A stretch of 64,000 nucleotides of DNA from Burkholderia sp. Ax-1719 (GTDB lineage Bacteria > Pseudomonadota > Gammaproteobacteria > Burkholderiales > Burkholderiaceae): positions 1 through 64,000 of the forward strand of contig NZ_VWWJ01000003.1 in NCBI RefSeq assembly GCF_011753055.1. Reading direction: 5' to 3'. The notes beneath the pieces are model-generated. The model did no database searches and had not been told where the DNA came from. It worked only from the letters and a program-made list of their open reading frames with translations. The translations under genes were made by a program, and so were the position numbers. Positions 1-8,579 of this stretch are shown one piece after another (position 1 is the first letter of the stretch; each line of letters begins with the position of its first letter).

Positions 1-1662
1 GGCGGCGGCGGGCGCCGGGCGGGCTGCAACCGGCTTCGCCGCCGGACGCACCAGCGGCTTCGCGCTGGCCTTGGCGGGGGCGGCCGAGGCCGTCGGTGCG
101 AACGTCATGGCCGACGCGCCATGGTCGTCCAGGTTGAACACCGCCACCGCGGCGCGCAGACGGCCCGCCTGATCTTCCAGCGACTGGGCCGCGGCCGCAG
201 CCTCTTCCACCAGCGCCGCATTCTGCTGCGTGACTTCGTCCATCTGCGTGACGGCGCGCGCGACTTGATCGATGCCGCTCGATTGTTCCTGCGAAGCGGC
301 AGCGATCTCGCCCATGATGTCGGTCACGCGCTGCACCGCGCCGATGATCTCCGTCATCGTGCGGCCCGCTTCGTCGACCAGCGCCGAGCCCGCCTGCACG
401 CGCTCGACCGACGTATCGATCAACGCCTTGATTTCCTTGGCCGCCGCCGAGGAACGCTGTGCGAGGCTGCGCACCTCGCCCGCCACCACCGCGAAGCCGC
501 GGCCTTCTTCACCCGCGCGGGCCGCTTCCACGGCCGCGTTGAGCGCCAGGATGTTGGTCTGGAACGCGATGCCTTCGATGATCGTGATGATGTCCGAGAT
601 CTTCGCCGAGCTCTGGTTGATGTCGCCCATCGTGCCGACGACCTGGCTCACCACACTGCTGCCCTTGTTGGCGATTTCCGATGCATTGGCCGCAAGCTGG
701 CTCGCCTGACGCGCGTTTTCGGCGTTCTGCTTCACGGTGCCGGTCAGCTCTTCCATGCTCGACGCGGTTTCCTGGAGCGCCGACGCCTGCTCTTCCGTGC
801 GCGAGGACAGGTCGATATTGCCGGCCGCGATCTGGCGCGTGGCCGTGGCGATCGATTCAGCGCCTTCGCGCACCGAGCGAACCGTATCGGTCAGGCTGCG
901 CTGCATGCGCGAGACGCCGCCGAGCAGTTCGCCCATTTCGTCACGCGTACGCACCACAACGGGGCGGCGCAGATCGCCTGCGGCAATCGCCGTGAACGCA
1001 CCCAGCGCCTCGCCGAGCGGTTCCGAAATCGCGCGGCGCAGGGCGAGGAACGAGAACACCGAAGCGCCGATGCCGATCAGCAGCGCCGCGAATACCGCGA
1101 TGCGCAGTTCGCTAAATGCCGATTGCGCCGAATCGAAGCCATCCTGCGCCAGCGACGTCTGCAGTTTGTCGAGCGCGAGATCGGCCTTCGAGAGCTGGTC
1201 GTAGGCGGCCTGCAGCGCCTTGGCGCCGTCGAGCACCTTGCTCTGGTCGGCTGCCGTGATGATGGCGGCGAAGTTGTCGGCGACCTGATGCAGCGCGTCG
1301 CGACGGGCCGCGACGTCCTGCGCAAGACGGTCCTCTTCCTGGCCGCGCGGCAGGTCGCTGTACTTCTTCCAGTAGCCGTCGGAGATGCCGCGCATTTCGC
1401 GCGCACGGCCGATCGTGGTGGCCGCGTCGGGCGTGCCGATCTGGAAAGCCGCGCGGTCGAGCGCGAGGCGCTCGCGTGCGGCGTAGATTTCGGCCATGTT
1501 CACGGCATGGCTGCTAGGCATCTGGTTGGTGTAGGTATCGCGGTACGCGTCGTTGGAGCGCGTGAGGCCCAGCAGCCCCACCACGCTGATGACGACGATC
1601 AACGCCGCCAGAAAACCCATCGTGAGGCCGATGCGCGCCTTGATGCTGATGCCCTTGTTCAT
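1..1662 (-). CDS. Methyl-accepting chemotaxis protein (3' end outside window)
   Basis: Transmembrane chemoreceptor that passes ligand signals to CheA/CheW. The visible 554 residues begin [20 protein letters not shown] with a first membrane helix at about 9-30. A roughly 150-residue periplasmic region of four-helix-bundle type follows, then a second membrane helix near 190-210, a HAMP region, and the conserved signalling hairpin around 360-395 ([20 protein letters not shown]). The tail after about 530 is Ala/Pro/Lys-rich and runs off the window. The gene follows rbsK in the same direction but has its own FliA-like promoter carrying an RbsR-type palindrome. I infer, without proof, a ribose or RbsB-linked receptor comparable to E. 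coli Trg. The long frames on the opposite strand are shadows. Confidence 0.95.
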   Translation of the reverse strand, partial: MNKGISIKARIGLTMGFLAALIVVISVVGLLGLTRSNDAYRDTYTNQMPSSHAVNMAEIYAARERLALDRAAFQIGTPDAATTIGRAREMRGISDGYWKKYSDLPRGQEEDRLAQDVAARRDALHQVADNFAAIITAADQSKVLDGAKALQAAYDQLSKADLALDKLQTSLAQDGFDSAQSAFSELRIAVFAALLIGIGASVFSFLALRRAISEPLGEALGAFTAIAAGDLRRPVVVRTRDEMGELLGGVSRMQRSLTDTVRSVREGAESIATATRQIAAGNIDLSSRTEEQASALQETASSMEELTGTVKQNAENARQASQLAANASEIANKGSSVVSQVVGTMGDINQSSAKISDIITIIEGIAFQTNILALNAAVEAARAGEEGRGFAVVAGEVRSLAQRSSAAAKEIKALIDTSVERVQAGSALVDEAGRTMTEIIGAVQRVTDIMGEIAAASQEQSSGIDQVARAVTQMDEVTQQNAALVEEAAAAAQSLEDQAGRLRAAVAVFNLDDHGASAMTFAPTASAAPAKASAKPLVRPAAKPVAARPAPAAA

Positions 1663-1740
1663 GACTCTCCCGTACTTGCCGAAAGCGGTGGCTGCCGCTT
1701 CTGAAAAACGAATAACTGCGCTTAACCTGCTCTGAATTCG

Positions 1741-1767
1741 TTTACGGCAAACGTTTGAGAGACTTGA
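1741..1767 (-). promoter_or_regulatory. FliA (sigma-28)-like promoter of the chemoreceptor
   Basis: Read on the minus strand: TCAAGTCT, an 11-nt spacer, then GCCGTAAA. The E. coli sigma-28 consensus is TAAAGTTT-N11-GCCGATAA, so spacing is exact and the -10 differs at two positions. The predicted transcript start lies about 70 nt upstream of the ATG at 1662. Promoter class is inferred from pattern only. Confidence 0.55.
1747..1758. promoter_or_regulatory. Putative RbsR operator inside the chemoreceptor promoter
   Basis: The 10-bp perfect palindrome CAAACGTTTG (1748-1757) lies within the spacer and the first base of the -10 of the FliA-like promoter. The 12-mer GCAAACGTTTGA matches 11 of 12 bases of the palindrome ahead of rbsB (8415-8426). 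LacI/PurR/RbsR-type repressors recognise this core. Confidence 0.5.
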
Positions 1768-1864
1768 AATTGTTATATGGTATGACGAAATAATCGAAAC
1801 GCATGACGCAATAATTACAAATTGCTGTCTGTTACTTTCGAATGATCGATAACGCGGCGAACGC

Positions 1865-2848
1865 TTAACTGCGCAGATCGGCAAGCGTTGGAATGGAGGG
1901 CTGCGCGCCTGCCCGCGTGACGGAAATCGACGCCGCGCGCAACGCAAACGGGATCGCGGTTTCGGACGTGGCGCCTGCGGCCAGTTGCGCGGCCAGCGCG
2001 CCCACGAAGGTGTCGCCTGCTGCTGTCGTGTCGATCGCGGCGACTTTGGGCGCGGGCCAATGGCGCGGCGCGTCCGTTTTCCGGTCGAGCAACGCGCACA
2101 CGCCCTGTGCCCCCAGAGTAATCAACACGTTGCGCGCGCCCGCATCGCGCAGCGCATGCGCGGCGCGCGCGGCTTCGTCGGGTGTCGTCACGGGCAAGCC
2201 GGTAAGCGCCGCCGCTTCGAGTTCGTTCGGCACGAGGTAATCGACGAGCGGCAACCACGCTTCGGGCAAGGGCCCGGTTGCCGGTGCGGGATTGAGGATC
2301 GTGATCTTGCCCAGCTTGCGCGCCGCGGCGAGCGCGGCATGCACGGCGTCGGGCGGCGTCTCCAGCTGGCAGACGACCACTTGCGCCGCCGCGAATACCG
2401 CTTCGTGACGCGCCAGCGAGGCGGGCGTCACGCCGCCATTGCTGCCTGCGACGATGACGATCGCGTTCTGGCTCGCATCGTCTACTACGATCAGTGCTAC
2501 GCCGGTGGGCGCGGCGGCCGAGGTGTCGAGTGCGTCACAGTCGATGCCTTCGGCTAGCAATCCGGCGCGCAAACGTTCGCCATTGGCATCGTTGCCGACG
2601 CAGCCGATCATCGCCACCTGCGCTCCCAGCCGCGCTGCCGCCACGGCCTGGTTGCCGCCCTTGCCACCGGCCACCTGTACGAACGCGCTGCCCGCGAGCG
2701 TTTCGCCCGCGCGCGGCAGACGCGGCGCGCGAGCCACCAGATCCATGTTGAGACTGCCGACTACGGCAACGCGAGCAGGCGTCGCCGGGTCTGGGCCATG
2801 AACCGGCGCCTGAGCGCCGCCACGCTTTGCCTGATTCGTCGCCACCAC
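1865..2848 (-). CDS. rbsK: Ribokinase
   Basis: ATP-dependent phosphorylation of D-ribose to ribose 5-phosphate in the cytosol. PfkB-family features are present: [15 protein letters not shown] in the N-terminal substrate region, and [10 protein letters not shown] near residue 272 with the catalytic Asp and anion hole. Length is about 327 residues, normal for RbsK. I chose the GTG at 2848 because AGGAG lies 5 nt upstream; a TTG at 2878 extends the frame by 10 residues but has no ribosome binding site. It follows rbsR by 109 bp and ends the ribose operon. Confidence 0.95.
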   Translation of the reverse strand: MVATNQAKRGGAQAPVHGPDPATPARVAVVGSLNMDLVARAPRLPRAGETLAGSAFVQVAGGKGGNQAVAAARLGAQVAMIGCVGNDANGERLRAGLLAEGIDCDALDTSAAAPTGVALIVVDDASQNAIVIVAGSNGGVTPASLARHEAVFAAAQVVVCQLETPPDAVHAALAAARKLGKITILNPAPATGPLPEAWLPLVDYLVPNELEAAALTGLPVTTPDEAARAAHALRDAGARNVLITLGAQGVCALLDRKTDAPRHWPAPKVAAIDTTAAGDTFVGALAAQLAAGATSETAIPFALRAASISVTRAGAQPSIPTLADLRS

Positions 2849-2904
2849 GTGATCTCCTCTACGGTGTTGCGTCGACAAGCCGTGCGGCGGGCGCTGGCGT
2901 CCTC

Positions 2905-2964
2905 TGATGTCGGGCCTGAAATCGGGCCCGAGGTCAGGCCTGACTTCAGTCCTGGATTCAGGCC
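2905..2964. repeat. Five degenerate 12-bp tandem repeats over the rbsR stop codon
   Basis: Units run 2905-2916, 2917-2928, 2929-2940, 2941-2952 and 2953-2964 with plus-strand consensus TGANNTCRGGCC. The unit nearest rbsR contains its TGA stop. Because 12 is a multiple of 3, TGA recurs in the rbsR frame in the next two units, giving three in-frame stops. Confidence 0.75.
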
Positions 2965-4031
2965 GCTAGCGAGGCAGGCTCGGGTTCGGGTTCCTGCTCG
3001 GACTCCGCTTCCGTGTTGCCACTCCACGGCGCAGTCGATTCGCGTTGCAGAAGCTGCGGCGTCATCACACGCCGTTGCACCTTGGCACCGGTGCGCTCGC
3101 GTTCCGCCGCGCCGATACGCTCGATCAGCGTAAGCGCCGCCATCTCGCCAAGCGCCCGCGCCGGCTGGCCGACGGTCGAAAGCGCGGGCCACGTGAAGTG
3201 ACCCAGCTCGATATCGTCGAAACCGATGATCGAAACATCGGCCGGCACGCGCAAGCCGCGTTCGGCAGCGGCACGCAGCGCGCCGATGCCCATCATGTCG
3301 TTGCCCGCGAAAATCGCGCTTGGGCGCACGGTGTCGAATAGCTGCGCCGCCGCGCGGTAACCGCCCGCGCCCGAAAAATCCGCTTCGACGATCGCGCCCG
3401 GCGCGATCTCGATGCCGCGTTCGGCCATCGCGCGCAGGAAACCGTGCATGCGCATGGCGCTCACCGCCGTCGCGACCGGCCCGGTGATGCAGCCGATATT
3501 CGAATGGCCCAGTTCGATCAGGTGGCGCGTCGCGAGCCACGCGCCGCGCTCGTGGTCGATCTGCACGAGATCGGCGTCGAGGCCTTCAATGTTGCGGTCT
3601 ACCACCACGATCGGCTCGCGCGTGTCGCCCAGCGTCGCGGCCAGCACGGCGTCGTCGCCGGCCGAGGCCACGATCAGCCCGTCGATCCGCTTTTCCTGCA
3701 GCACGCGCAGATAGTTGCGCTGCTTGACGGGATCGTCGTCCGAATTGCAGAAGAACACGCAGTAGCCTTTCTGCGCGCAGCCGTCCTCGACGCCGCGCGC
3801 GAGTTCGGCGAAATACGGATTCGTGCCATTGGGCACCACCAGCCCGATGGTCGCGGTCGAGCGTGCCTTGAGCGAGCGCGCCACGGCCGAAGGCACGTAG
3901 TTGAGGTCGCGGATCGCCTGCTCGACCTTGGCCCTCACCTCCGCGGATACGGGCCGCGAATTGTTCACCACATGCGACACCGTCGTGAATGACACCCCCG
4001 CCACGGCGGCCACATCTTTGATCGTCGCCAT
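2958..4031 (-). CDS. rbsR: Ribose operon repressor, LacI family
   Basis: DNA-binding repressor of about 357 residues. It starts MATIKDVAAVAGVSFTTVSH, a LacI-type helix-turn-helix whose recognition helix (TTVSHVVN) is of the RbsR/PurR type. A periplasmic-binding-protein-like effector domain follows and the tail is Glu/Pro-rich. The ATG at 4031 is preferred because AGGAG precedes it and the HTH begins immediately. Its position between rbsC and rbsK indicates ribose-responsive control. The likely targets are the palindromes at 8415-8426 and 1747-1758. Confidence 0.93.
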   Translation of the reverse strand: MATIKDVAAVAGVSFTTVSHVVNNSRPVSAEVRAKVEQAIRDLNYVPSAVARSLKARSTATIGLVVPNGTNPYFAELARGVEDGCAQKGYCVFFCNSDDDPVKQRNYLRVLQEKRIDGLIVASAGDDAVLAATLGDTREPIVVVDRNIEGLDADLVQIDHERGAWLATRHLIELGHSNIGCITGPVATAVSAMRMHGFLRAMAERGIEIAPGAIVEADFSGAGGYRAAAQLFDTVRPSAIFAGNDMMGIGALRAAAERGLRVPADVSIIGFDDIELGHFTWPALSTVGQPARALGEMAALTLIERIGAAERERTGAKVQRRVMTPQLLQRESTAPWSGNTEAESEQEPEPEPASLAA

Positions 4032-4270
4032 TTTTCTGTTGCTCCTGCTTCGTCCTGCACGTTTTCTACTGCTGCCGCCGTACACACGGCGATTGCTCTC
4101 GGCGTCCACGCTGGTGCTGCTGGTCTGCTCCGCGGACGCGCCCTCGTTACGTTCTTATTGCTGTGATTCCCGCGATGTTCGCGGCGATGTGCGCGCTGCC
4201 GGTCCGCAGCCTGCCATCTCCTGCTTCAACGCGTTTGCCGCTTTTTAATGCTCTTTTTCCTGCGCTTTCA

Positions 4271-5314
4271 TCATTTGCTTCGGCGCTTGTTGCGCCGGTT
4301 GCTGCGATACGTGTCGAGCACCACCGCCACCACGATCACCGCGCCGGTGATGATGCGTTTGGTCGGCTCGTTCGCGCCGATCTGCGCGAGCCCCGCCGCC
4401 AACACCGAAATGATCAACACGCCGAAGAACGTGCTGATCACCGATCCTCTGCCGCCCATCAAACTCGTGCCGCCGATCACCACGGCCGCGATCACCTGCA
4501 ACTCCAGACCGACGCCCGCGTTCGGATCGGCGGCTTCGAGACGCGACACCTGGAACAGCGCCGCAAGGCCCGACAAGGCGCCCATCAGCGCGAACACCAG
4601 AATCTTGTACGGCCGCGGATCGACGCCCGCGAGCCGCACGGCTTCCTCGTTGGTACCGATACCAATCAGGTAGCGGCCGAACACCGTGCGCGTGAGCACC
4701 AGCTGCGCGATCACCATGACCGCCACGGCGATCAGGAACGCAGGCGAGATGCCGAACGCGATCGGATTCGAGAGGAAGTCGAACGCATCGCCGATATACG
4801 CGGTGCGCGAATTCGTCATCTGGTACGCGAGGCCGCGCGCGGCCTCCAGCACACCAAGCGAAACGATGAACGACGGAATGCGCCAGCCCACCGTCACCGC
4901 GCCCGTGAGCGTACCCGTTAGCGCCGCGGCCAGCAGGCCGAGCAGCGCCGAAGGCAGCGGCCCTAGCCCCCACTTGAGCGCGGCCACGCTCACCACCGAA
5001 GCACCGAGCGCCAGCACCGATCCCACCGACAGATCGATACCCGCGATGATCAGCACGAACGTCATGCCCACCGACATCACCACGAGATCGGGAATCTGGT
5101 TCGCGATCGTGCTGAACGTATCGTAGGTCAGAAAGTGCGAACTCAGCAGCGAAAACAGGACGATCATCGCCACCAGCGCGAGCGCCAGCCCAAGATAATT
5201 CGACAGGCCGAAACGCGTGCCGACGGGCTTGCCGCTCGCGACCCGCGCCGCACCTTGCGCTTCGTTGCCCGGCGTTGGCGGCGTTGGTTGTTCGCGCAAC
5301 GGTTGATTCGTCAT
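4271..5314 (-). CDS. rbsC: Ribose ABC transporter permease
   Basis: Inner-membrane permease of the RbsABC importer, about 347 residues with multiple hydrophobic helices. The family motif GIDLSVGSVLALGA is present, as is the conserved NEEAVRLAGV loop that contacts the ATPase. The start MTNQPLREQPTPP at 5314 has an AGGAGG site and overlaps the rbsA stop by 4 bp, implying translational coupling. A 239-bp gap without a convincing gene separates it from rbsR. Confidence 0.94.
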   Translation of the reverse strand: MTNQPLREQPTPPTPGNEAQGAARVASGKPVGTRFGLSNYLGLALALVAMIVLFSLLSSHFLTYDTFSTIANQIPDLVVMSVGMTFVLIIAGIDLSVGSVLALGASVVSVAALKWGLGPLPSALLGLLAAALTGTLTGAVTVGWRIPSFIVSLGVLEAARGLAYQMTNSRTAYIGDAFDFLSNPIAFGISPAFLIAVAVMVIAQLVLTRTVFGRYLIGIGTNEEAVRLAGVDPRPYKILVFALMGALSGLAALFQVSRLEAADPNAGVGLELQVIAAVVIGGTSLMGGRGSVISTFFGVLIISVLAAGLAQIGANEPTKRIITGAVIVVAVVLDTYRSNRRNKRRSK

Positions 5315-7011
5315 GAAGCGCTTCCTCCTGGTCCTGCTTGTGATCCTGCCTGGGGTCCTTGATCGCCCGCCACCGTGGTTTCCGGATCGGGCAGATCGGC
5401 GGCATCGGCCAGCAGCGCCTCTTCGGCGCGATAGCCCGCGAACGCCGCACCGAGCAGCTTGTCCTGGGTCCACTCGCCGCGCGCGAATACCGCCGTCATC
5501 TTCCCCGCCGACATCACGCCGATGCGGTCGCAGATCAGCATCAGCTCGCGCAGGTCGCTCGACACCACCACCAGCGCGCGGCCTTCGCGTGCGAGCGCGC
5601 CCATCAGCGCGTAGATGTCGAACTTCGCCCCCACGTCGATGCCGCGCGTGGGCTCGTCGAACAACAGCACGCGCACGTCGTTCGACTCGCGCCGCGCCAG
5701 CCAGCGCCCAATCACCACCTTCTGCTGGTTGCCGCCCGACAGCTCGCCCACCGCTTGCCCGGGACCCGCCGTGCGAATCCGCATCGCATCGATCTGCGCG
5801 GAAGCCAGCGCGTTCTCCCGCGTCGAATCCACCACGCCGTAGCGCGACACCGCGCCGATATTACCGAGCGACACATTCGCGGCGATCGGCTGCGGCAGCA
5901 GCAAGCCTTCGCCCTTGCGGTCCTCGGTGATCAGCGCAATGCCCAGCCGCACAGCATCCACCGGCGAGCCGATCTGCACCGGCTCCGGCGTTTGACCCGG
6001 CGCGCCCGCAAGCGCGACCGTGCCGCGATCCTTCACATCGGCGCCGTAAATCAGGCGCATCAACTCCGTACGTCCCGCGCCAATCAGGCCTGAGACGCCA
6101 AAAATCTCGCCCGCGCGCACTTCGAACGACACGTCGCGCACGACATTCGCGCGCCCGAGTCCTTCGACTTTCAGCAGCGGCGCGCCGATGCGCCGTTCGC
6201 CCAGGTCGATCTGCTCGCCAAGCTCCCGTCCCACCATCAGCGCGACGATGCGATCGGGCGTGAGGTTCGCCATTGCGTCCTCGCGCACCAGGCGCCCGTC
6301 GCGCAGCACGGCCACACGCTGCGAAATCCGCTCCAGCTCTTCGAGCCGGTGCGAGATGTAGACCAGCGCCACGCCGCGCGCCTTGAGTCGGGCGATCTGC
6401 TCGAACAGCAGCTCGACTTCGCGGCCCGTGAGCATCGCGGTCGGCTCGTCGAGGATCAGCACGCGCAGCGGCGCGCCCTCAGTGCCGATCAGGTTGCGGG
6501 CGATCTCCACCAGTTGCTGATGACCGATGCCAAGCTCCCCGACCGGCGTGTCCGGGTCGATCGCGTCGAGGCCCACCTGCGCCATCGCTGCGCGCGCATC
6601 TTCGCGCAGACGCGTGCGATCGATCCAGCCGGTCCAGCCGAGCGCCTTCGCGCGCGGCAGGTGATTCAGATACAGGTTCTCGGCGACCGAAAGCGTAGGC
6701 AGGAGGTTGAGCTCCTGCATCACCATGCGCACGCCAAGCGCTTCCGCTTCCTTGCGGCTCGCAGGCGCGTAAGGCCGCCCCATCAGCGTCATGCTGCCGT
6801 GCGTGGGCGTCACCAGCCCGCCGACGATCTTCGACAGCGTGCTCTTGCCCGCACCGTTCTCGCCCGTGAGCGCAAGCACTTCCCCCGCGCGCAGCGCGAG
6901 GCTGACGTCGGCGAGCACCGGCTGCTCGTAGGTCTTGCCGACGCCCGTCACCGTGAGCACCACGCCTTCGGCGGATGCGGGAGACTGTGCATCGGGGGCA
7001 ATTGCTTCCAT
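5311..7011 (-). CDS. rbsA: Ribose ABC transporter, duplicated ATP-binding protein
   Basis: Cytoplasmic ATPase of about 566 residues with two ABC cassettes. Cassette 1 has an intact Walker A (GENGAGKST, residues 50-58). Cassette 2 has a degenerate P-loop (GLIGAGRTE) but a canonical LSGGNQQK signature, the asymmetric pattern of the sugar RbsA/MglA/XylG family. The ATG at 7011 is chosen with AGGA 5 nt upstream, giving MEAIAPDAQSP. It is separated from rbsB by 395 bp that includes terminator-like hairpins. Confidence 0.94.
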   Translation of the reverse strand: MEAIAPDAQSPASAEGVVLTVTGVGKTYEQPVLADVSLALRAGEVLALTGENGAGKSTLSKIVGGLVTPTHGSMTLMGRPYAPASRKEAEALGVRMVMQELNLLPTLSVAENLYLNHLPRAKALGWTGWIDRTRLREDARAAMAQVGLDAIDPDTPVGELGIGHQQLVEIARNLIGTEGAPLRVLILDEPTAMLTGREVELLFEQIARLKARGVALVYISHRLEELERISQRVAVLRDGRLVREDAMANLTPDRIVALMVGRELGEQIDLGERRIGAPLLKVEGLGRANVVRDVSFEVRAGEIFGVSGLIGAGRTELMRLIYGADVKDRGTVALAGAPGQTPEPVQIGSPVDAVRLGIALITEDRKGEGLLLPQPIAANVSLGNIGAVSRYGVVDSTRENALASAQIDAMRIRTAGPGQAVGELSGGNQQKVVIGRWLARRESNDVRVLLFDEPTRGIDVGAKFDIYALMGALAREGRALVVVSSDLRELMLICDRIGVMSAGKMTAVFARGEWTQDKLLGAAFAGYRAEEALLADAADLPDPETTVAGDQGPQAGSQAGPGGSAS

Positions 7012-7268
7012 CACGATCCTGTAGTCGCGCTGCCAGGGCCGCCTTCGGCGCTGTTGTACGATCCGCACAAAAAGGGCGCTGCCGGCGCGCGGTACGCGCT
7101 GGCCCGCCCTCTCCACAAGCCGGCGCACGCCGTTCGGGCGGTCCGCCGTTGGCGGCGCGATCCTTCAACCTTGCTCACGCAGCCATCACGCTACGAATAA
7201 CGGCGGCGCATCGCTTTTCTTGAGCGGTTTATTACACAAGTCTCACACGAGACCGGTGCGACTAACCT

Positions 7269-7306
7269 GCGCAGCCCCGCCCGCAAGGCGCCGGGCCGGG
7301 CTGCGC
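7269..7306. other. GC-rich hairpin between rbsB and rbsA
   Basis: Inverted arms at 7269-7283 (GCGCAGCCCCGCCCG) and 7292-7306 (CGGGCCGGGCTGCGC), with one mismatch and an 8-nt loop. No T-run follows, so it is more likely an mRNA-stabilising or pausing structure than an intrinsic terminator. Confidence 0.55.
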
Positions 7307-7321
7307 GGTTTAACCATCCAG

Positions 7322-7387
7322 TGAAAACGAAGGCCGGAAGGCGCGCCGAACGATTCGGCATGCATACTTTGTGCCTTCCCGGCCTTC
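7322..7387 (-). terminator. Terminator/attenuator-like hairpin after rbsB
   Basis: Arms at 7373-7387 and 7329-7342 pair as GAAGGCCGGGAAGGC with GCCTTCCGGCCTTC, with one bulge. A small inner hairpin sits at 7345-7359. On the minus-strand transcript the 3' arm is followed by GTTTTC, a short U-run, about 20 nt after the rbsB stop. Partial termination would favour binding protein over permease. Confidence 0.55.
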
Positions 7388-7406
7388 GCCACGCCCATGA
7401 GGCGGC

Positions 7407-8363
7407 TTACTTCGTGACCAGCACGACCGGCGTTTCGACCACACCGGAGAGATCGGCCTGCTTCTTGTGCTCCTTGAGCGCCTTGAGCGCCGTGTCGATG
7501 CCGAACACGGCCTGCTTGGCGGCGTACTGGTCGGCGGTGGCGAGCACGCGGCCGTCCTTGAGCATCGGCTTGATGGCGTCGATGTTGTCGTAGCCGACCA
7601 CGTAGACCTTGCCCTGCTTGCCCGCCGCGCGCACGGCCGACACGGCGCCGATCGCCATGTTGTCGTTGCCGCACAGCAGCGCCTTCAGGTCAGGGTACTC
7701 GTTGAGCATGGCCGAGGCCACGGCATTGCCCTTGTCGATTTCCCATTCGCCCGACTGCGTGGAGACGATCTTCGCGCCAAGCGCGTCCATCGCGTCCTTG
7801 AAGCCGGCCGTGCGCTGCTGCGCATTGGTGGTGGTGGACACGCCTTCGACGATGCCGACCTGATCGCCCGACTTCAGCTTCTTCGCCAGGTAATCGCCGA
7901 CCAGACGCGCGCCTTTCTTGTTGTCCGGGCCGACGAATGGCACGTTCAGGTTCTTCGACTTCAGCACGTCGGGGTCGAGCCGGTTGTCGATATTGACGAC
8001 GATGATGCCCGCATCCACGGCCTTCTTCACGACCGGCACGAGCGCCTTGGAATCGGCCGGCGCGAGCACGATGGCGTCCACCTTCGAGACGATCATCTGC
8101 TCGACGATCTGGATCTGCGCGGCCGTATCGGTTTCGTTCTTGATGCCGTTGGTGATGAGATCGAACTCAGCGGGATTGTGCTTCTGGTAGTCCTTCGCGC
8201 CGTTCTCCATGGTGAGGAAGAACTCGTTGGCGAGCGACTTCATGACGAGGGCGACCTTGGGCTTGTGGCCGGCGGCCTGGGCATGCGCCGAAAGCGGCAA
8301 TGCCGAAACAGCGAGAAATGCAGCAGCGGTACAAAGAAAGCGACGGCGAATGCGGGAGTTCAT
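7407..8363 (-). CDS. rbsB: D-ribose periplasmic-binding protein
   Basis: Periplasmic receptor for the RbsABC importer, 318 residues. The Sec signal peptide is MNSRIRRRFLCTAAAFLAVS with likely cleavage after SAHAQA. The peripla_BP_4 fold shows PKVALVMKSLANEFF at the N-lobe and the LAPADSKALVPVVKKA, NIDNRLD and GNDNMAIGAV segments typical of ribose and related sugar binders. GGAG lies 9 nt upstream of the ATG. It is the first gene of the rbs operon, and a LacI-type operator lies 52 nt upstream of its start. Confidence 0.94.
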   Translation of the reverse strand: MNSRIRRRFLCTAAAFLAVSALPLSAHAQAAGHKPKVALVMKSLANEFFLTMENGAKDYQKHNPAEFDLITNGIKNETDTAAQIQIVEQMIVSKVDAIVLAPADSKALVPVVKKAVDAGIIVVNIDNRLDPDVLKSKNLNVPFVGPDNKKGARLVGDYLAKKLKSGDQVGIVEGVSTTTNAQQRTAGFKDAMDALGAKIVSTQSGEWEIDKGNAVASAMLNEYPDLKALLCGNDNMAIGAVSAVRAAGKQGKVYVVGYDNIDAIKPMLKDGRVLATADQYAAKQAVFGIDTALKALKEHKKQADLSGVVETPVVLVTK

Positions 8364-8414
8364 CTTTGGAGTCTCCAGTTGTCTGGCCCGGCTGGGCCGT
8401 ATTTCTGCTTATGC

Positions 8415-8426
8415 GCAAACGTTTGC
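8415..8426. promoter_or_regulatory. RbsR operator ahead of rbsB
   Basis: Perfect 12-bp palindrome GCAAACGTTTGC, 52 nt upstream of the rbsB start, with the core of LacI-family RbsR/PurR sites. The rbs promoter itself is not clear: a TTGACA on the minus strand (8461-8466) has no well-spaced -10. Confidence 0.65.
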
Positions 8427-8579
8427 AGGCGGCCCATTCCCGCCGGGCCGCTGCACGCGGTGTCAATTTACCGCGAGTTGCTGCATCGTGCTCAGCGCGT
8501 TGCGTCTGGGAATCGCTTTTGTCGCGCTGCGATGCAGCATGTGAAGCACGTGATGAAGCACCTGCGGAGCCGCAGACTA

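Larger units (their letters stand above)
7012..7406 (-). other. Structured rbsB-rbsA intergenic region (395 bp)
   Basis: No credible gene. It contains two strong hairpins listed separately (7269-7306 and 7329-7387) and about 180 bp of GC-rich sequence before rbsA. In binding-protein operons such regions commonly lower expression of downstream transporter genes or stabilise the upstream message; that role is inferred here. Confidence 0.6.

Noticed and set aside
121..1704. 527-codon open frame opposite the chemoreceptor
   Set aside because: Antisense shadow of a high-GC gene: Arg/His/Ala-rich translation with no domain, whereas the minus strand encodes a canonical MCP. Similar long shadows oppose corA, RND, mrcA, potG and others.
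2905..2964. Coding extension of rbsR or an upstream start of rbsK through the repeats
   Set aside because: In-frame TGA codons in three repeat units end rbsR, and rbsK has a proper ribosome binding site at 2848, so the repeats are not part of either protein.
8461..8466. TTGACA on the minus strand as the rbs -35 box
   Set aside because: No -10-like hexamer at 16-18 bp; the nearest AT-rich hexamer is too far away.
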